Origin: Marinifilum sp. D714 | GTDB lineage: Bacteria; Bacteroidota; Bacteroidia; Bacteroidales; Marinifilaceae | NCBI RefSeq assembly: GCF_030851345.1 | Contig: NZ_JALPNU010000033.1 | Coordinates: 1 to 36,059 of the forward strand | Length of the DNA: 36,059 nucleotides | Direction of reading: 5' to 3' | Shown: positions 8,792 to 16,334 of the stretch, piece by piece | Position numbering within the stretch: the stretch's first letter is position 1 | Layout of the letters: the number at the start of each line of letters is the position of its first letter | Program-made: the position numbers and the translations under genes | The notes under the pieces: generated by a model | What the model saw: the letters and a program-made list of their open reading frames with translations, nothing else | What the model was told of the DNA's origin: nothing | The model's database searches: none

Positions 8792-9655
8792 TTACATTTT
8801 AATTGGAGGCCATGGTCCAGTTCTTGGAATCATCTCTGCAAAAATCTTTAACTCTCCATTAAAATTTGCCAAAATCTTATCTCCTCCTTTTACTACTTTA
8901 CACTCTGCAAAATCTTCACCTTGTACATCTGTAACCTTAATTCTACCAATTTCGATAATACGCTTTTTGCCTCTAAACTCTTTCTCTTCACAGATTTTGA
9001 ATTGATCGCCAGCCTGTACGCCAAGAGCTGAACCTGCCTCAATTAGTAAGCTTTTTGCAGCACCTTTTTTCTCTGCTGTAATTTCAACAATCTCAGCAGT
9101 AATTGGGAAAATCGCCTTAATCTCCTTGATTACCTTATCTTTTGCATTTTTCACAGCCTTCATTATAGCTGCATCTTTAGTCTTTTCACTTAATAGCGTA
9201 GAGCAAGCAATATCTGCCATTCCTTTTTGAGTTCCATCTTTCAGGTTGGTTACCTTGAAAACAAAATTCAATTTTCCACCAAATCCAGTTACCTGTCCTT
9301 TATCATTTTTCACTGGAACGGCATCATAATTCGATAAAGTTCCTGTAACTATATAGTCAGCACCCTTTTCTCCTGCTTCACTCAAGCGTTTCATATTATC
9401 TTCATTCAAGGCTGACTCTCCTGATTGACGATAGATTTCCTTTCCTCTAGCAGATAAAGTATTGATATCAATTACTTCGTGTAAGCCTTTTTCAACAAAT
9501 GCTTGTACAATTACATCATGAACATTCTTAGCGTATTGCTCAGAATTTTCAAAGCTACATTTGACATCCCCAATCAAGACCACTTCTTTTTTTTCCTGAG
9601 CAAATAAGATGCTCACCATCATCATTAGAGTTAAGAGTACAGATAGTTTTTTCAT
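8792..9655 (-). CDS. CsgG-like exported protein with FlgT-type C-terminal domain
   Basis: This 287-residue protein is the first gene of the six-gene run. A signal peptide (residues 1-19, MKKLSVLLTLMMMVSILFA) is followed by a CsgG/FlgO-like alpha-beta domain (~22-165; KEVVLIGDVKC, ADYIVTGTLSNYDAV). The C-terminal part (~170-285) has the beta-rich pattern of the FlgT C-terminal domain (AEIVEITA, ALGVQAGDQFKI, IGRIKVTDVQGEDFAECKV). CsgG builds the curli secretion pore and FlgT is a Vibrio flagellar ring protein; neither function is claimed here. The 278 bases upstream contain no clear minus-strand promoter of the TTTG/TAnnTTTG type, only an imperfect hairpin at 9692-9712 in the leader. Confidence 0.72.
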   Translation of the reverse strand: MKKLSVLLTLMMMVSILFAQEKKEVVLIGDVKCSFENSEQYAKNVHDVIVQAFVEKGLHEVIDINTLSARGKEIYRQSGESALNEDNMKRLSEAGEKGADYIVTGTLSNYDAVPVKNDKGQVTGFGGKLNFVFKVTNLKDGTQKGMADIACSTLLSEKTKDAAIMKAVKNAKDKVIKEIKAIFPITAEIVEITAEKKGAAKSLLIEAGSALGVQAGDQFKICEEKEFRGKKRIIEIGRIKVTDVQGEDFAECKVVKGGDKILANFNGELKIFAEMIPRTGPWPPIKM

Positions 9656-9877
9656 GTTTTTCTTTTTAAATTTATAATCAGCAATAATTATGGTGCTTTA
9701 ATTCAAAACACCAACGAATCATAAAATAACAGAAAGAAAAGTGATTCTCTGTAATACAAAAACACCTATCTATCAAAGCGTTTTGTTTAATTATTAAACA
9801 ATTGACCTAAAGAATCCAAGGCGAATAATCATTCTATCTTATTTAAATTCCAACTGTATCACTGCAAAAATCAGCTC

Positions 9878-9908
9878 ATTGTTAATTGCTCCCGGTTCAC
9901 TATCTTTA
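9878..9908 (+). promoter_or_regulatory. Probable prfB promoter
   Basis: ATTG at 9878-9881 and TATCTTTA at 9901-9908 are separated by exactly 19 bases, close to the Bacteroidota consensus TTTG-N19-TAnnTTTG with one mismatch in each box. The start codon of prfB follows 25 bases later. Confidence 0.5.
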
Positions 9909-9933
9909 CAGCTTAATAATTAATGTACCATAC

Positions 9934-11032
9934 ATGATCACAACAGACCAGCTAAAGAGTTTAGCGGAACGCACGGAAGCGTTAAGGAGGTATCTTTGAC
10001 ATTGATGCCAAACTAATTCAGATACAAGAGGAAGAAATGAGAACTCAGGCTCCCGGATTTTGGGATAATCCAAAGGAAGCAGAAGTTCAAATGAAAAAGG
10101 TTCGTGGCCTTAAGTCATGGGTAGAATCCTACGATGAAGTAAAAGAATCATATGATGATTTGGCCGTTCTTTTTGATTTTGCCAAAGAAGGAGAAGCTTC
10201 ACCAGAAGAGGTAGATGAGCAATTTTCATCAACGCAAAATCTTATCGAAGCTCTGGAATTGAAAAATATGCTTCGAAAGGAAGAAGATAAACTGGGTGCA
10301 ATTCTTAAAATTAATGCCGGAGCAGGTGGAACCGAAAGTTGCGACTGGGCAAACATGCTACACAGAATGTATCTTCGTTATGGAGAATCGCATGGGTACA
10401 AAGTCAAACAACTGGAATACCAGGAAGGTGACGAGGCAGGAATTAAATCGGCAACTTTAGAATTCGAGGGTGATTTTGCCTACGGATACCTGAAATCAGA
10501 AAATGGTGTTCACCGTTTGGTTCGATTATCTCCTTTTAATGCAGCCAACAAACGCATGACTTCTTTTGCTTCGGTATATGTATATCCTGCAATTGATGAC
10601 AGTATAGAGATTGAAATTAACCCTGCAGATATTTCCTGGGATACTTTCCGATCTGGTGGTGCTGGAGGACAGAATGTTAACAAAGTTGAAACCGGTGTTC
10701 GACTGCGACATGCTCCTACTGGAATTATCATTGAAAATACCGAAAGTAGATCTCAACTTGGAAACCGAGAGAATGCACTTCGTTTGTTAAAATCTCAGTT
10801 GTACGAATTGGAATTGAGGAAACGACAGGAAGAAATCGATAAGATTGAAGGTGCTAAGATGAAAATTGAATGGGGATCCCAAATTCGTTCTTACGTAATG
10901 CAACCCTACAAATTGGTTAAAGATGTAAGAACCGGACATGAATCATCAAACGTTCAAGCTGTAATGGATGGTGATTTAGATGGATTCATTAAAGCATTCC
11001 TGATGGAATTTGCGGGAGAAGAAAAAAACTAA
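9934..11032 (+). CDS. prfB: Peptide chain release factor 2 with programmed +1 frameshift
   Basis: RF2 recognises UGA and UAA stop codons and triggers peptide release. The gene starts at ATG 9934. After 21 codons it meets TGA at 9997-9999, inside TATCTTTGAC, and continues in the +1 frame from GAC at 9998, giving join(9934..9996, 9998..11032) and about 365 residues, the same length as the Escherichia coli protein. A Shine-Dalgarno-like AAGGAGG lies just before the slip site CTT TGA C, exactly as in classical autoregulated prfB. The stop-recognition tripeptide SPF (in [11 protein letters not shown]) and the catalytic GGQ (residues 244-246 by my count) are both present. Low RF2 lets ribosomes slip and make more RF2. 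It is monocistronic, ending in a hairpin terminator. Confidence 0.97.
9981..10000 (+). promoter_or_regulatory. prfB programmed +1 frameshift site
   Basis: The stretch contains an internal AAGGAGG, a 3-base spacer and the slippery CTT-TGA-C. The in-frame UGA stop at 9997-9999 is decoded by RF2 itself, and the ribosome can shift onto GAC instead. This explains why the long frame begins without a good start codon at its true N-terminus. Confidence 0.95.
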
Positions 11033-11038
11033 ATACAG

Positions 11039-11067
11039 AAAGGACGTAATTCTATTACGTCCTTTTT
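11039..11067 (+). terminator. Terminator between prfB and the OsmC-family gene
   Basis: A perfect 11-base inverted repeat (AAGGACGTAAT / ATTACGTCCTT) with a TCT loop is followed by a T run. The A-rich flank on the other side means it could also serve the convergent OsmC-family gene. Confidence 0.85.
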
Positions 11068-11084
11068 ATTTGATAATTACAAAC

Positions 11085-11558
11085 TTATGCTAGTGTAACC
11101 GAAACTGGTGTAGGATTCAAAAGATTATCCAACACCGGACTTCTCTCTTGCATTATTTCCAACCATTTTTCTTTTTGCTCTTCATTAGCTTCAAATACGG
11201 GTTTCAGCACAATTTCTATATTTTGATAGCCAGCCCTATCTTTGGTTGGCATACCAAATAACTTCTCTGGATTTAATTCTCCTTTTATCTCAATATCTAA
11301 ATCTTTAAGTTCAATATCCATTTCATTGGCAACTTTAAAGGCCAATATATGAATACACCCACTTAATCCACAAAGAATATATTCCACCGGATTAGGAGCC
11401 AGATCGGTGCCTCCTAAAGGTGAAGGTTCATCAACCATCACTTTAAAATTTCTAACGCTAATTTCTGATCTTGAATTAGATTTTGTCTTTGATTCAATAA
11501 GAAAATCAATTTTCTGAATTTCCATCTGCTCCATACTTTTCTGATTTAAATTGTACAT
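11085..11558 (-). CDS. OsmC-family protein, resolving cysteine replaced by serine
   Basis: OsmC/Ohr/YhfA proteins are thiol peroxidases with two conserved cysteines. This 157-residue protein shows the family layout: an N-terminal beta part, GGTDLAPNPVEYILCGLSGC with the first catalytic cysteine in the central helix, and a C-terminal ERSPVLDNLLN helix. In classical members the latter reads CPV; here that cysteine is serine, so a normal disulfide cycle may not be possible. A TACTTTTG box on the minus strand at 11562-11569 lies only three bases before the first ATG, so translation could instead begin at Met9 (11534) or Met12 (11525). It is divergent from a Crp/Fnr regulator. Confidence 0.85.
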   Translation of the reverse strand: MYNLNQKSMEQMEIQKIDFLIESKTKSNSRSEISVRNFKVMVDEPSPLGGTDLAPNPVEYILCGLSGCIHILAFKVANEMDIELKDLDIEIKGELNPEKLFGMPTKDRAGYQNIEIVLKPVFEANEEQKEKWLEIMQERSPVLDNLLNPTPVSVTLA

Positions 11559-11561
11559 TTA

Positions 11562-11569
11562 CAAAAGTA
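11562..11569 (-). promoter_or_regulatory. Possible -7 box of the OsmC-family gene
   Basis: On the minus strand this reads TACTTTTG, matching TAnnTTTG, but no TTTG is found 19-20 bases upstream. If it is used, transcription would start at or just inside the longest reading frame. Confidence 0.35.
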
Positions 11570-11623
11570 ATTAGGAAGATACAGGATGGTGACTTCAGCC
11601 CTGTGTACTTAAATATATCAGAG

Positions 11624-11639
11624 GGTGTAATTTTACACC
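11624..11639. promoter_or_regulatory. Perfect palindrome, candidate Crp/Fnr operator
   Basis: GGTGTAA-TT-TTACACC is a perfect inverted repeat with 7-base arms. It lies in the divergent space between the OsmC-family gene and the Crp/Fnr-type regulator, 17 bases before the chosen start of the regulator. Size and symmetry suit a dimeric regulator; binding by the adjacent protein is an inference. Confidence 0.45.
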
Positions 11640-11656
11640 TGCGTAAACAAATTAAC

Positions 11657-12322
11657 ATGGAGCAAATTCACGATTCGGGAAAAAGATGCCTTTCCATTCT
11701 ATCAAGTGATGAAAATGAAGAACTGTATTCAAAAAGCAACAGTCTTAATTTCGAAGCCGGAGAACTGATTATTAAGAAGGGAACTCCTGTTAATAACATC
11801 TATTTCTTAAAATCAGGCATTGTAGAATTGTCATTGAATGAAGCTCCGCATCGCCAAATTTTAAACTTACTTTTTGATGGTGAATTTATTGGAATCAATT
11901 GTGTTTTTTCCACTGCTCAATATCGGTTTTCAGCACGTGCATTAACCAACTGTTCCATAGAACTATTAGACAAAGAAACTTTTACCAAACTTTTGAAAGC
12001 AAACAGTACGCTTTCAATGGCATTTATTCAATATATATCATGGGTTAATGAAGGTTTTCTCAACTGGCAGATGAAATTAAAAGAGAAAAATTCTGCAGGC
12101 GCACTTGCTTTTCTTATCAGTGAATTTCAGAAAAACTTTGATAGCAATTCATTTGAGATTCCCCTAACAAGGCAAGAGATGGCCAGAATCATAGGCTTCT
12201 CCAAAGAGAGTGTTTTGAAAAACCTTGCCGATTTTAGGAAAGAAGGTTTAATCAATAGTAATGGTAAATCCATTACAATTATCGACGCCTTGCGTTTGGA
12301 GGAAATTGCCAAATATGGTTGA
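11657..12322 (+). CDS. Crp/Fnr-family transcription regulator
   Basis: I start this at ATG 11657 (221 residues) and not at the upstream GTG 11603, because the earlier start would place the palindrome at 11624 inside the gene and add non-homologous residues. Residues ~25-125 form a cyclic-nucleotide-binding-like beta-roll (FEAGELIIKKGTPVNNIYFL, LFDGEFIGIN). A winged helix-turn-helix occupies ~165-215 (LTRQEMARIIGFSKESVLKN). The N-terminal cysteine cluster of iron-sulfur Fnr proteins is absent, so oxygen sensing by a cluster is unlikely; the ligand is unknown. It is divergent from the OsmC-family gene, and both may be under its control. Confidence 0.88.
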   Translation: MEQIHDSGKRCLSILSSDENEELYSKSNSLNFEAGELIIKKGTPVNNIYFLKSGIVELSLNEAPHRQILNLLFDGEFIGINCVFSTAQYRFSARALTNCSIELLDKETFTKLLKANSTLSMAFIQYISWVNEGFLNWQMKLKEKNSAGALAFLISEFQKNFDSNSFEIPLTRQEMARIIGFSKESVLKNLADFRKEGLINSNGKSITIIDALRLEEIAKYG

Positions 12323-12329
12323 CAGCTCT

Positions 12330-12542
12330 TTATTGCTCCGATTTTCTTTTCTCTTTTGGCTTTACAATTCCACCCAGCATGATACCAAATAATCCGCCAT
12401 AAGGAAGCATGGTGTACCAATTGGCCTTTATCGGGCAAGTTCCCGATACACAACCAACGTATCTCCAGTACAGATAGCCTCCAAGCAAACCAATCAATCC
12501 GCCAATAATTTCAAATTTTCTTTTATTCAAAAAGTTCTTCAT
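12330..12542 (-). CDS. Small membrane protein, DUF6132-like
   Basis: A 70-residue protein with two predicted membrane helices (about 12-30 and 44-60) joined by a loop carrying a Cys-X5-Cys motif (GCVSGTCPI). The layout and the Gly-rich helices match the small DUF6132-type proteins of Bacteroidota, as I remember them. The C-terminus is strongly basic. Function unknown; such genes often sit near rhodanese or thiol genes, and here the ArsC-family gene follows on the other strand. It converges tail to tail with the Crp/Fnr gene, with 7 bases between them. Confidence 0.7.
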   Translation of the reverse strand: MKNFLNKRKFEIIGGLIGLLGGYLYWRYVGCVSGTCPIKANWYTMLPYGGLFGIMLGGIVKPKEKRKSEQ

Positions 12543-12664
12543 TTTGTTTAAATTATTATTAGCTTAAACCTAATAAAGATTTTCCAAAAGTTTCGTCAAT
12601 TACATGACAATTAACACTTCCGAATTTTATCATTAAGTATATCTACTAATATTCTCGAAAGCCG

Positions 12665-12672
12665 TATATTTG
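12665..12672 (+). promoter_or_regulatory. -7 box upstream of the ArsC-family gene
   Basis: TATATTTG matches TAnnTTTG exactly and lies 32 bases before the start codon. A clear -33 TTTG is not visible at the expected distance. Confidence 0.4.
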
Positions 12673-12704
12673 TATTCACAAAACCAAAGATACACAACAA
12701 CACA

Positions 12705-13046
12705 ATGTTAAAGATCTATCACAATCCAAGATGTGCCAAAAGCCGTGCTGGATTAAAATACCTTCAGGAGAAAGGTTTGGAACCTGAAATCAGATTGTAT
12801 TTAAAAGAAGAATTTACCGAAGCAGAACTTGCTGATTTGCTGATGAGAATGAACAAAGAGCCCCAAGAAATCATTCGAACTCAGGAAAAAATATATAAAA
12901 GCGATTTTAAAGGGAAAAACTTTAATCGTGAAGAGTGGATCAAAATATTGATTGAATACCCTAAGCTAATCCAACGCCCGATAATCGTAAAGGATTGTAA
13001 AGCTGTATTTGCTGATCCTGTCGAAAACGCTGACGAGATTTTATAA
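12705..13046 (+). CDS. ArsC-family (glutaredoxin-fold) reductase
   Basis: This 113-residue protein has the usual length of the family. The N-terminus MLKIYHNPRCAKSR contains the active-site Cys10 with the following CXXS, and LIQRPIIV near residue 92 carries the Arg that binds the oxyanion in arsenate reductase. The members are either glutathione/glutaredoxin-linked arsenate reductases or relatives of unknown substrate (YffB/Spx type); no other ars gene is nearby, so arsenate reduction is not assured. Promoter -7 box at 12665. Confidence 0.88.
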   Translation: MLKIYHNPRCAKSRAGLKYLQEKGLEPEIRLYLKEEFTEAELADLLMRMNKEPQEIIRTQEKIYKSDFKGKNFNREEWIKILIEYPKLIQRPIIVKDCKAVFADPVENADEIL

Positions 13047-13150
13047 TCTCTTATAAATTTAAATCTTTCTTAATTACCTAATTGAGTTGTGCAACAAAAT
13101 TCAACAGTAGCTTTATTGCCTGTTTTCAGTTATTAAATCAATTGAGGAAA

Positions 13151-14200
13151 ATGAAGATATTTAGAAAATATTACCTGATCATGCTTTCGGTAATTTCAGC
13201 AGCCTGCGATCCTTTTAACACAAAGATCGGACCTGAAGTTTCTCTGTATCAAAGTACCGAAATCAAAGATTTTTCCTTTCCGGATACGCTTAAAGTAATG
13301 ACCTGGAACATTAAATTTGGTGGAGGTCGTATCGATTTCTTTTTCGATTGTCATGGCGATCGCGTCATTATGGAAAAATCCGAGGTTTTAAATCATCTAA
13401 ATGCTTTGTCTCAAAAAATCCGAGAGATCAACCCGGATATATTATTAATACAAGAGGCAGATATCAATGCCAAAAGAAGTGCTTTTATTGATCAAGTTCA
13501 ATATCTTCTTGATAATACTGATTTAAATTATGCAGCTTATGCATCACAATGGAAAGCTTCTAAAATTCCGAGTGATGGTATTGGCAAGATGGATTCCGGC
13601 AATGCAATTTTATCGAAATGGAAATTTACGGATGCGAAGAGAATTGCCCTGCCTTTAATTCAATCGCAGAATTTCATTGTTCGATATTTTTATTTAAAAA
13701 GAAACATTCTGGATGTTCAATTGGAACATGAAGGAAAAAAACTTCATATACTGAACACGCATGCATCGGCCTATGCAAAGGACGATACCAAGAAAAAACA
13801 ATTGGATATTATTAAAGCTTACGCTGATGCAATCTCATTAAAGGGAGATCAATTAATACTAGGAGGTGATTTTAATTCTCTTCCGCCTTATACAAAACAA
13901 ACCAGCAAGTTTGATGATTCGGTTTGTACCGATGAAGAATTTGAAGCAGACAATTATTCAGCCGAAACGGAATGGATGATGCCTTTCTATGAAAATTATC
14001 AGGCAGCCATTCCTTTGGATGAATATCGAAATAATAATAAAGATCATTTTACGCATACCACTGACAAGAATGGATTCTGGAATCGAAAACTGGACTACTT
14101 GTTTACAAACGGTAAGTTCATCGATAAAAGCGGAGAAACTTTACAAGAGTGGATGCAAATCTCTGATCATGCACCAGTGATTATTAATTATGAGTTATGA
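13151..14200 (+). CDS. Endonuclease/exonuclease/phosphatase-family lipoprotein
   Basis: I start at ATG 13151 because GAGG precedes it and it gives a lipoprotein signal peptide ending in ISAAC (Cys at about residue 19); the longer frame from 13082 begins with TTG and non-coding-looking sequence. The 349-residue product shows the EEP fold signatures in order: VMTWNIKFGGGRI, LLIQEADI, DSGNAILSKW, LNTHASAYAK, LILGGDFNSLPP and ISDHAPVIINYEL. Metal-dependent hydrolysis of phosphodiesters is the family reaction; the substrate (nucleic acid, lipid or sugar phosphate) is not evident. A lipid anchor puts it in the envelope, so scavenging of extracellular DNA or phospholipid is plausible but only inferred. 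Confidence 0.85.
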   Translation: MKIFRKYYLIMLSVISAACDPFNTKIGPEVSLYQSTEIKDFSFPDTLKVMTWNIKFGGGRIDFFFDCHGDRVIMEKSEVLNHLNALSQKIREINPDILLIQEADINAKRSAFIDQVQYLLDNTDLNYAAYASQWKASKIPSDGIGKMDSGNAILSKWKFTDAKRIALPLIQSQNFIVRYFYLKRNILDVQLEHEGKKLHILNTHASAYAKDDTKKKQLDIIKAYADAISLKGDQLILGGDFNSLPPYTKQTSKFDDSVCTDEEFEADNYSAETEWMMPFYENYQAAIPLDEYRNNNKDHFTHTTDKNGFWNRKLDYLFTNGKFIDKSGETLQEWMQISDHAPVIINYEL

Positions 14201-14316
14201 ATTAAGAATTATGAATTTACATCAACCACAGAAATCATACACTATTAACCTTCAGTTTAATAGCATCCGTTTTCAATGATTCATTCATCATTCATCATTT
14301 ATAATTCATCATTATT
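14187..14316. repeat. Degenerate ATGAAT/ATTCAT inverted repeat after the EEP gene
   Basis: The left arm (about 14187-14218) repeats TTATGAATTA-like units and the right arm (about 14278-14316) repeats the reverse complement (TTCATCATT). This fills most of the 213-base gap before mutA. It may fold into a long AT-rich hairpin acting as terminator, or be a decayed small repeat. No cobalamin riboswitch is recognisable in this gap. Confidence 0.45.
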
Positions 14317-14355
14317 TCCTGTTGTAGAAGTATGATGCAAAACATTTTTTAAACT

Positions 14356-14386
14356 TTTTCAAAGTGATAAAAAGGGCTTATTTTTA
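14356..14386 (+). promoter_or_regulatory. Possible mutA promoter
   Basis: TTTT at 14356-14359 and TATTTTTA at 14379-14386 are separated by 19 bases, the Bacteroidota spacing, with one mismatch in each box. The mutA start codon lies 27 bases downstream. Confidence 0.4.
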
Positions 14387-14413
14387 GACCCTAATTTTTA
14401 AACAGTTACAGTT

Positions 14414-16279
14414 ATGGCAGATAATAAACTATTTAGTGAGTTTGCTCCACAATCTACGCAAGAGTGGATCGACAAAATCACTAAAGACCTTAAAGGCGCT
14501 GACTTCGATAGAAAGTTAGTTTGGAGAACAAATGAAGGATTCAATGTTCAGCCTTTCTACAGACTGGAGAACATGGAAGATAAGATGTACATGAACACTT
14601 ATCCTGGAGATTTTCCATATGTACGCGGAAACAAGAAAGACAACAACAATTGGTTCATCCGTCAGGATATCATCGTTGAAGATGTAAAGGCTGCAAATGC
14701 AAAAGCTCTTGACGTTCTTAACAAAGGTATCGACTCATTAGGTTTCGTTTTAAATTGGAAAAGCCTTAGCAAAGATGAATTGGCAACTTTGTTAGAAGGT
14801 GTTTACATGGATTGTGTTGAAGTAAACTTCGAAAAAACACACGGTTCAGTAGAGTTAATTAAAAACTTACAAGCAATTGCAACTGAAAAAGGAATTGCTC
14901 TTGACAAAGTTCAAGGTGGTGTTGCTATCGACATTTTAGGTGGTTACAGTGCATGTGGTAAATTCTGTACTTCAGAAGAAAATTCTTTTAACTACCTGAA
15001 AGAAGCTGTTGAAGCAGCAAAAGAACTTCCAAACTTCAAAGTTGTTGCTGTTGGTGGTAGATTATTCAATAACTCTGGATCATCTATCGTTGAAGAATTA
15101 GGTTTCAGTTTAGCTGCCGGTGCTGACTATATAAGCAAGTTAATGGAAGCTGGTTTGTCAATTGAAGAAATTGCTCCAAAAATCCGTTTCAACTTTGCAA
15201 CTAGCTCTAAATATTTCATGGAGATTGCTAAGCTAAGAGCAGGTCGTATGCTTTGGGCTTACATCTTGAAAGAATTTGGTGCTTCTGAAGAAATGTGTAA
15301 AATGTTCATCCACGGAGAAACTTCTGATTGGAACAAAACTGTTTACGATCCATACGTAAACATGCTTCGTACTCAAACTGAGGCTATGTCTTCTGTTCTT
15401 GGTGGTTTAGATTCTTACACAGTTAAACCTTTCAACTCAGTTTACGAAGATACCACCGAATTCTCAGAGCGTATCGCACGTAACCAACAGTTGTTGTTGA
15501 AAGAAGAATCGCACTTCGGAAAAATTGCCGACCCTGCAGCAGGATCATACTATATTGAGTCTCTTACTGAATCAATCAGCGAAGAAGCTTGGAAACTATT
15601 CCTTGAAGTTCAAGAAAAAGGTGGCTACCTGGCAGCATTCAAAGCTGGTTTCGTTCAGGAAACAATCAAAGCTACTGCTCAGAAAAGAGATATGGCAGTT
15701 GCTACTCGTAAAGAAAACTTCTTAGGAACTAACCAGTTCCCTAACTTCGGTGAAGTTGCAGAAAAAGAATTACCTGCAGAACTTTTCGCTCCAGAAAACA
15801 AAGCTGACGAAAATGCTGAATGCGAAACATTGAAGCCATACCGTGGTGCTCAGGCATTCGAAGCAATGCGTTACAAAACTGATGTTTACGCAAAAGAAAA
15901 CGGTCGTCCTAAAGTGATGATGTTCCCAATCGGTAACTTGAACATGCGTAAAGCTCGTGCTCAGTTCGCTTGTAACTTCTTCGCTTGTGCCGGCTTCGAC
16001 GTAGAAGACCACAACGGATTCACTTCTGTTGAAGAAGGAGTAAAATTTGTAACTGAAAAAAATGCGAAAATCGTTGTTGTTTGTTCATCAGATGATGAAT
16101 ATGCAACTATCGCTCCTGAAGTTTATGAAGCATTAAAAGGAAAAGCAACTGTTGTTGTTGCTGGTGCTCCTGCATGTGCTGACGAACTAAAAGCTAAAGG
16201 TGTTGAAAACTTTATCAACGTGAAGTCGAACGTACTTGAAACATTAAAAGCTTACCAAGCTGAACTTGGAATCAAGTAA
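14414..16279 (+). CDS. mutA: Methylmalonyl-CoA mutase small subunit
   Basis: The 621-residue beta chain pairs with MutB for the B12-dependent rearrangement of succinyl-CoA and (R)-methylmalonyl-CoA. The N-terminal TIM-barrel region (~30-460) shows family blocks such as FAPQSTQEWIDKITKDLKGA, FNFATSSKYFMEIAKLRAGR and DPAAGSYYIESLTE. The C-terminal flavodoxin-like part (~500-621) lacks the cobalamin-binding DxHxxG, as expected for the non-catalytic subunit (VVVCSSDDEYATIAPEVY in its place). Codon use is strongly biased (CGT for Arg, GGT for Gly, AAC for Asn), unlike neighbouring genes, pointing to high expression. mutB follows after 55 bases. Confidence 0.95.
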   Translation: MADNKLFSEFAPQSTQEWIDKITKDLKGADFDRKLVWRTNEGFNVQPFYRLENMEDKMYMNTYPGDFPYVRGNKKDNNNWFIRQDIIVEDVKAANAKALDVLNKGIDSLGFVLNWKSLSKDELATLLEGVYMDCVEVNFEKTHGSVELIKNLQAIATEKGIALDKVQGGVAIDILGGYSACGKFCTSEENSFNYLKEAVEAAKELPNFKVVAVGGRLFNNSGSSIVEELGFSLAAGADYISKLMEAGLSIEEIAPKIRFNFATSSKYFMEIAKLRAGRMLWAYILKEFGASEEMCKMFIHGETSDWNKTVYDPYVNMLRTQTEAMSSVLGGLDSYTVKPFNSVYEDTTEFSERIARNQQLLLKEESHFGKIADPAAGSYYIESLTESISEEAWKLFLEVQEKGGYLAAFKAGFVQETIKATAQKRDMAVATRKENFLGTNQFPNFGEVAEKELPAELFAPENKADENAECETLKPYRGAQAFEAMRYKTDVYAKENGRPKVMMFPIGNLNMRKARAQFACNFFACAGFDVEDHNGFTSVEEGVKFVTEKNAKIVVVCSSDDEYATIAPEVYEALKGKATVVVAGAPACADELKAKGVENFINVKSNVLETLKAYQAELGIK

Positions 16280-16334
16280 TTGAGGAGAACGAAAAAGTAG
16301 ATTTTCAAATTTTACTTCAAAAATTTTATTAAAG

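Noticed and set aside
9997-9999. In-frame stop in prfB as a sign of a pseudogene
   Set aside because: The stop is in the exact programmed frameshift context with a Shine-Dalgarno-like element, and the rest of the protein is intact.
13082-13150. Longer start of the EEP-family protein
   Set aside because: It begins with TTG and would bury the lipoprotein signal peptide; ATG 13151 has a better ribosome-binding sequence.
14201-14413. Cobalamin riboswitch before mutA
   Set aside because: No B12-box-like sequence or compact fold was recognised; the gap holds AT-rich ATTCAT-type repeats.
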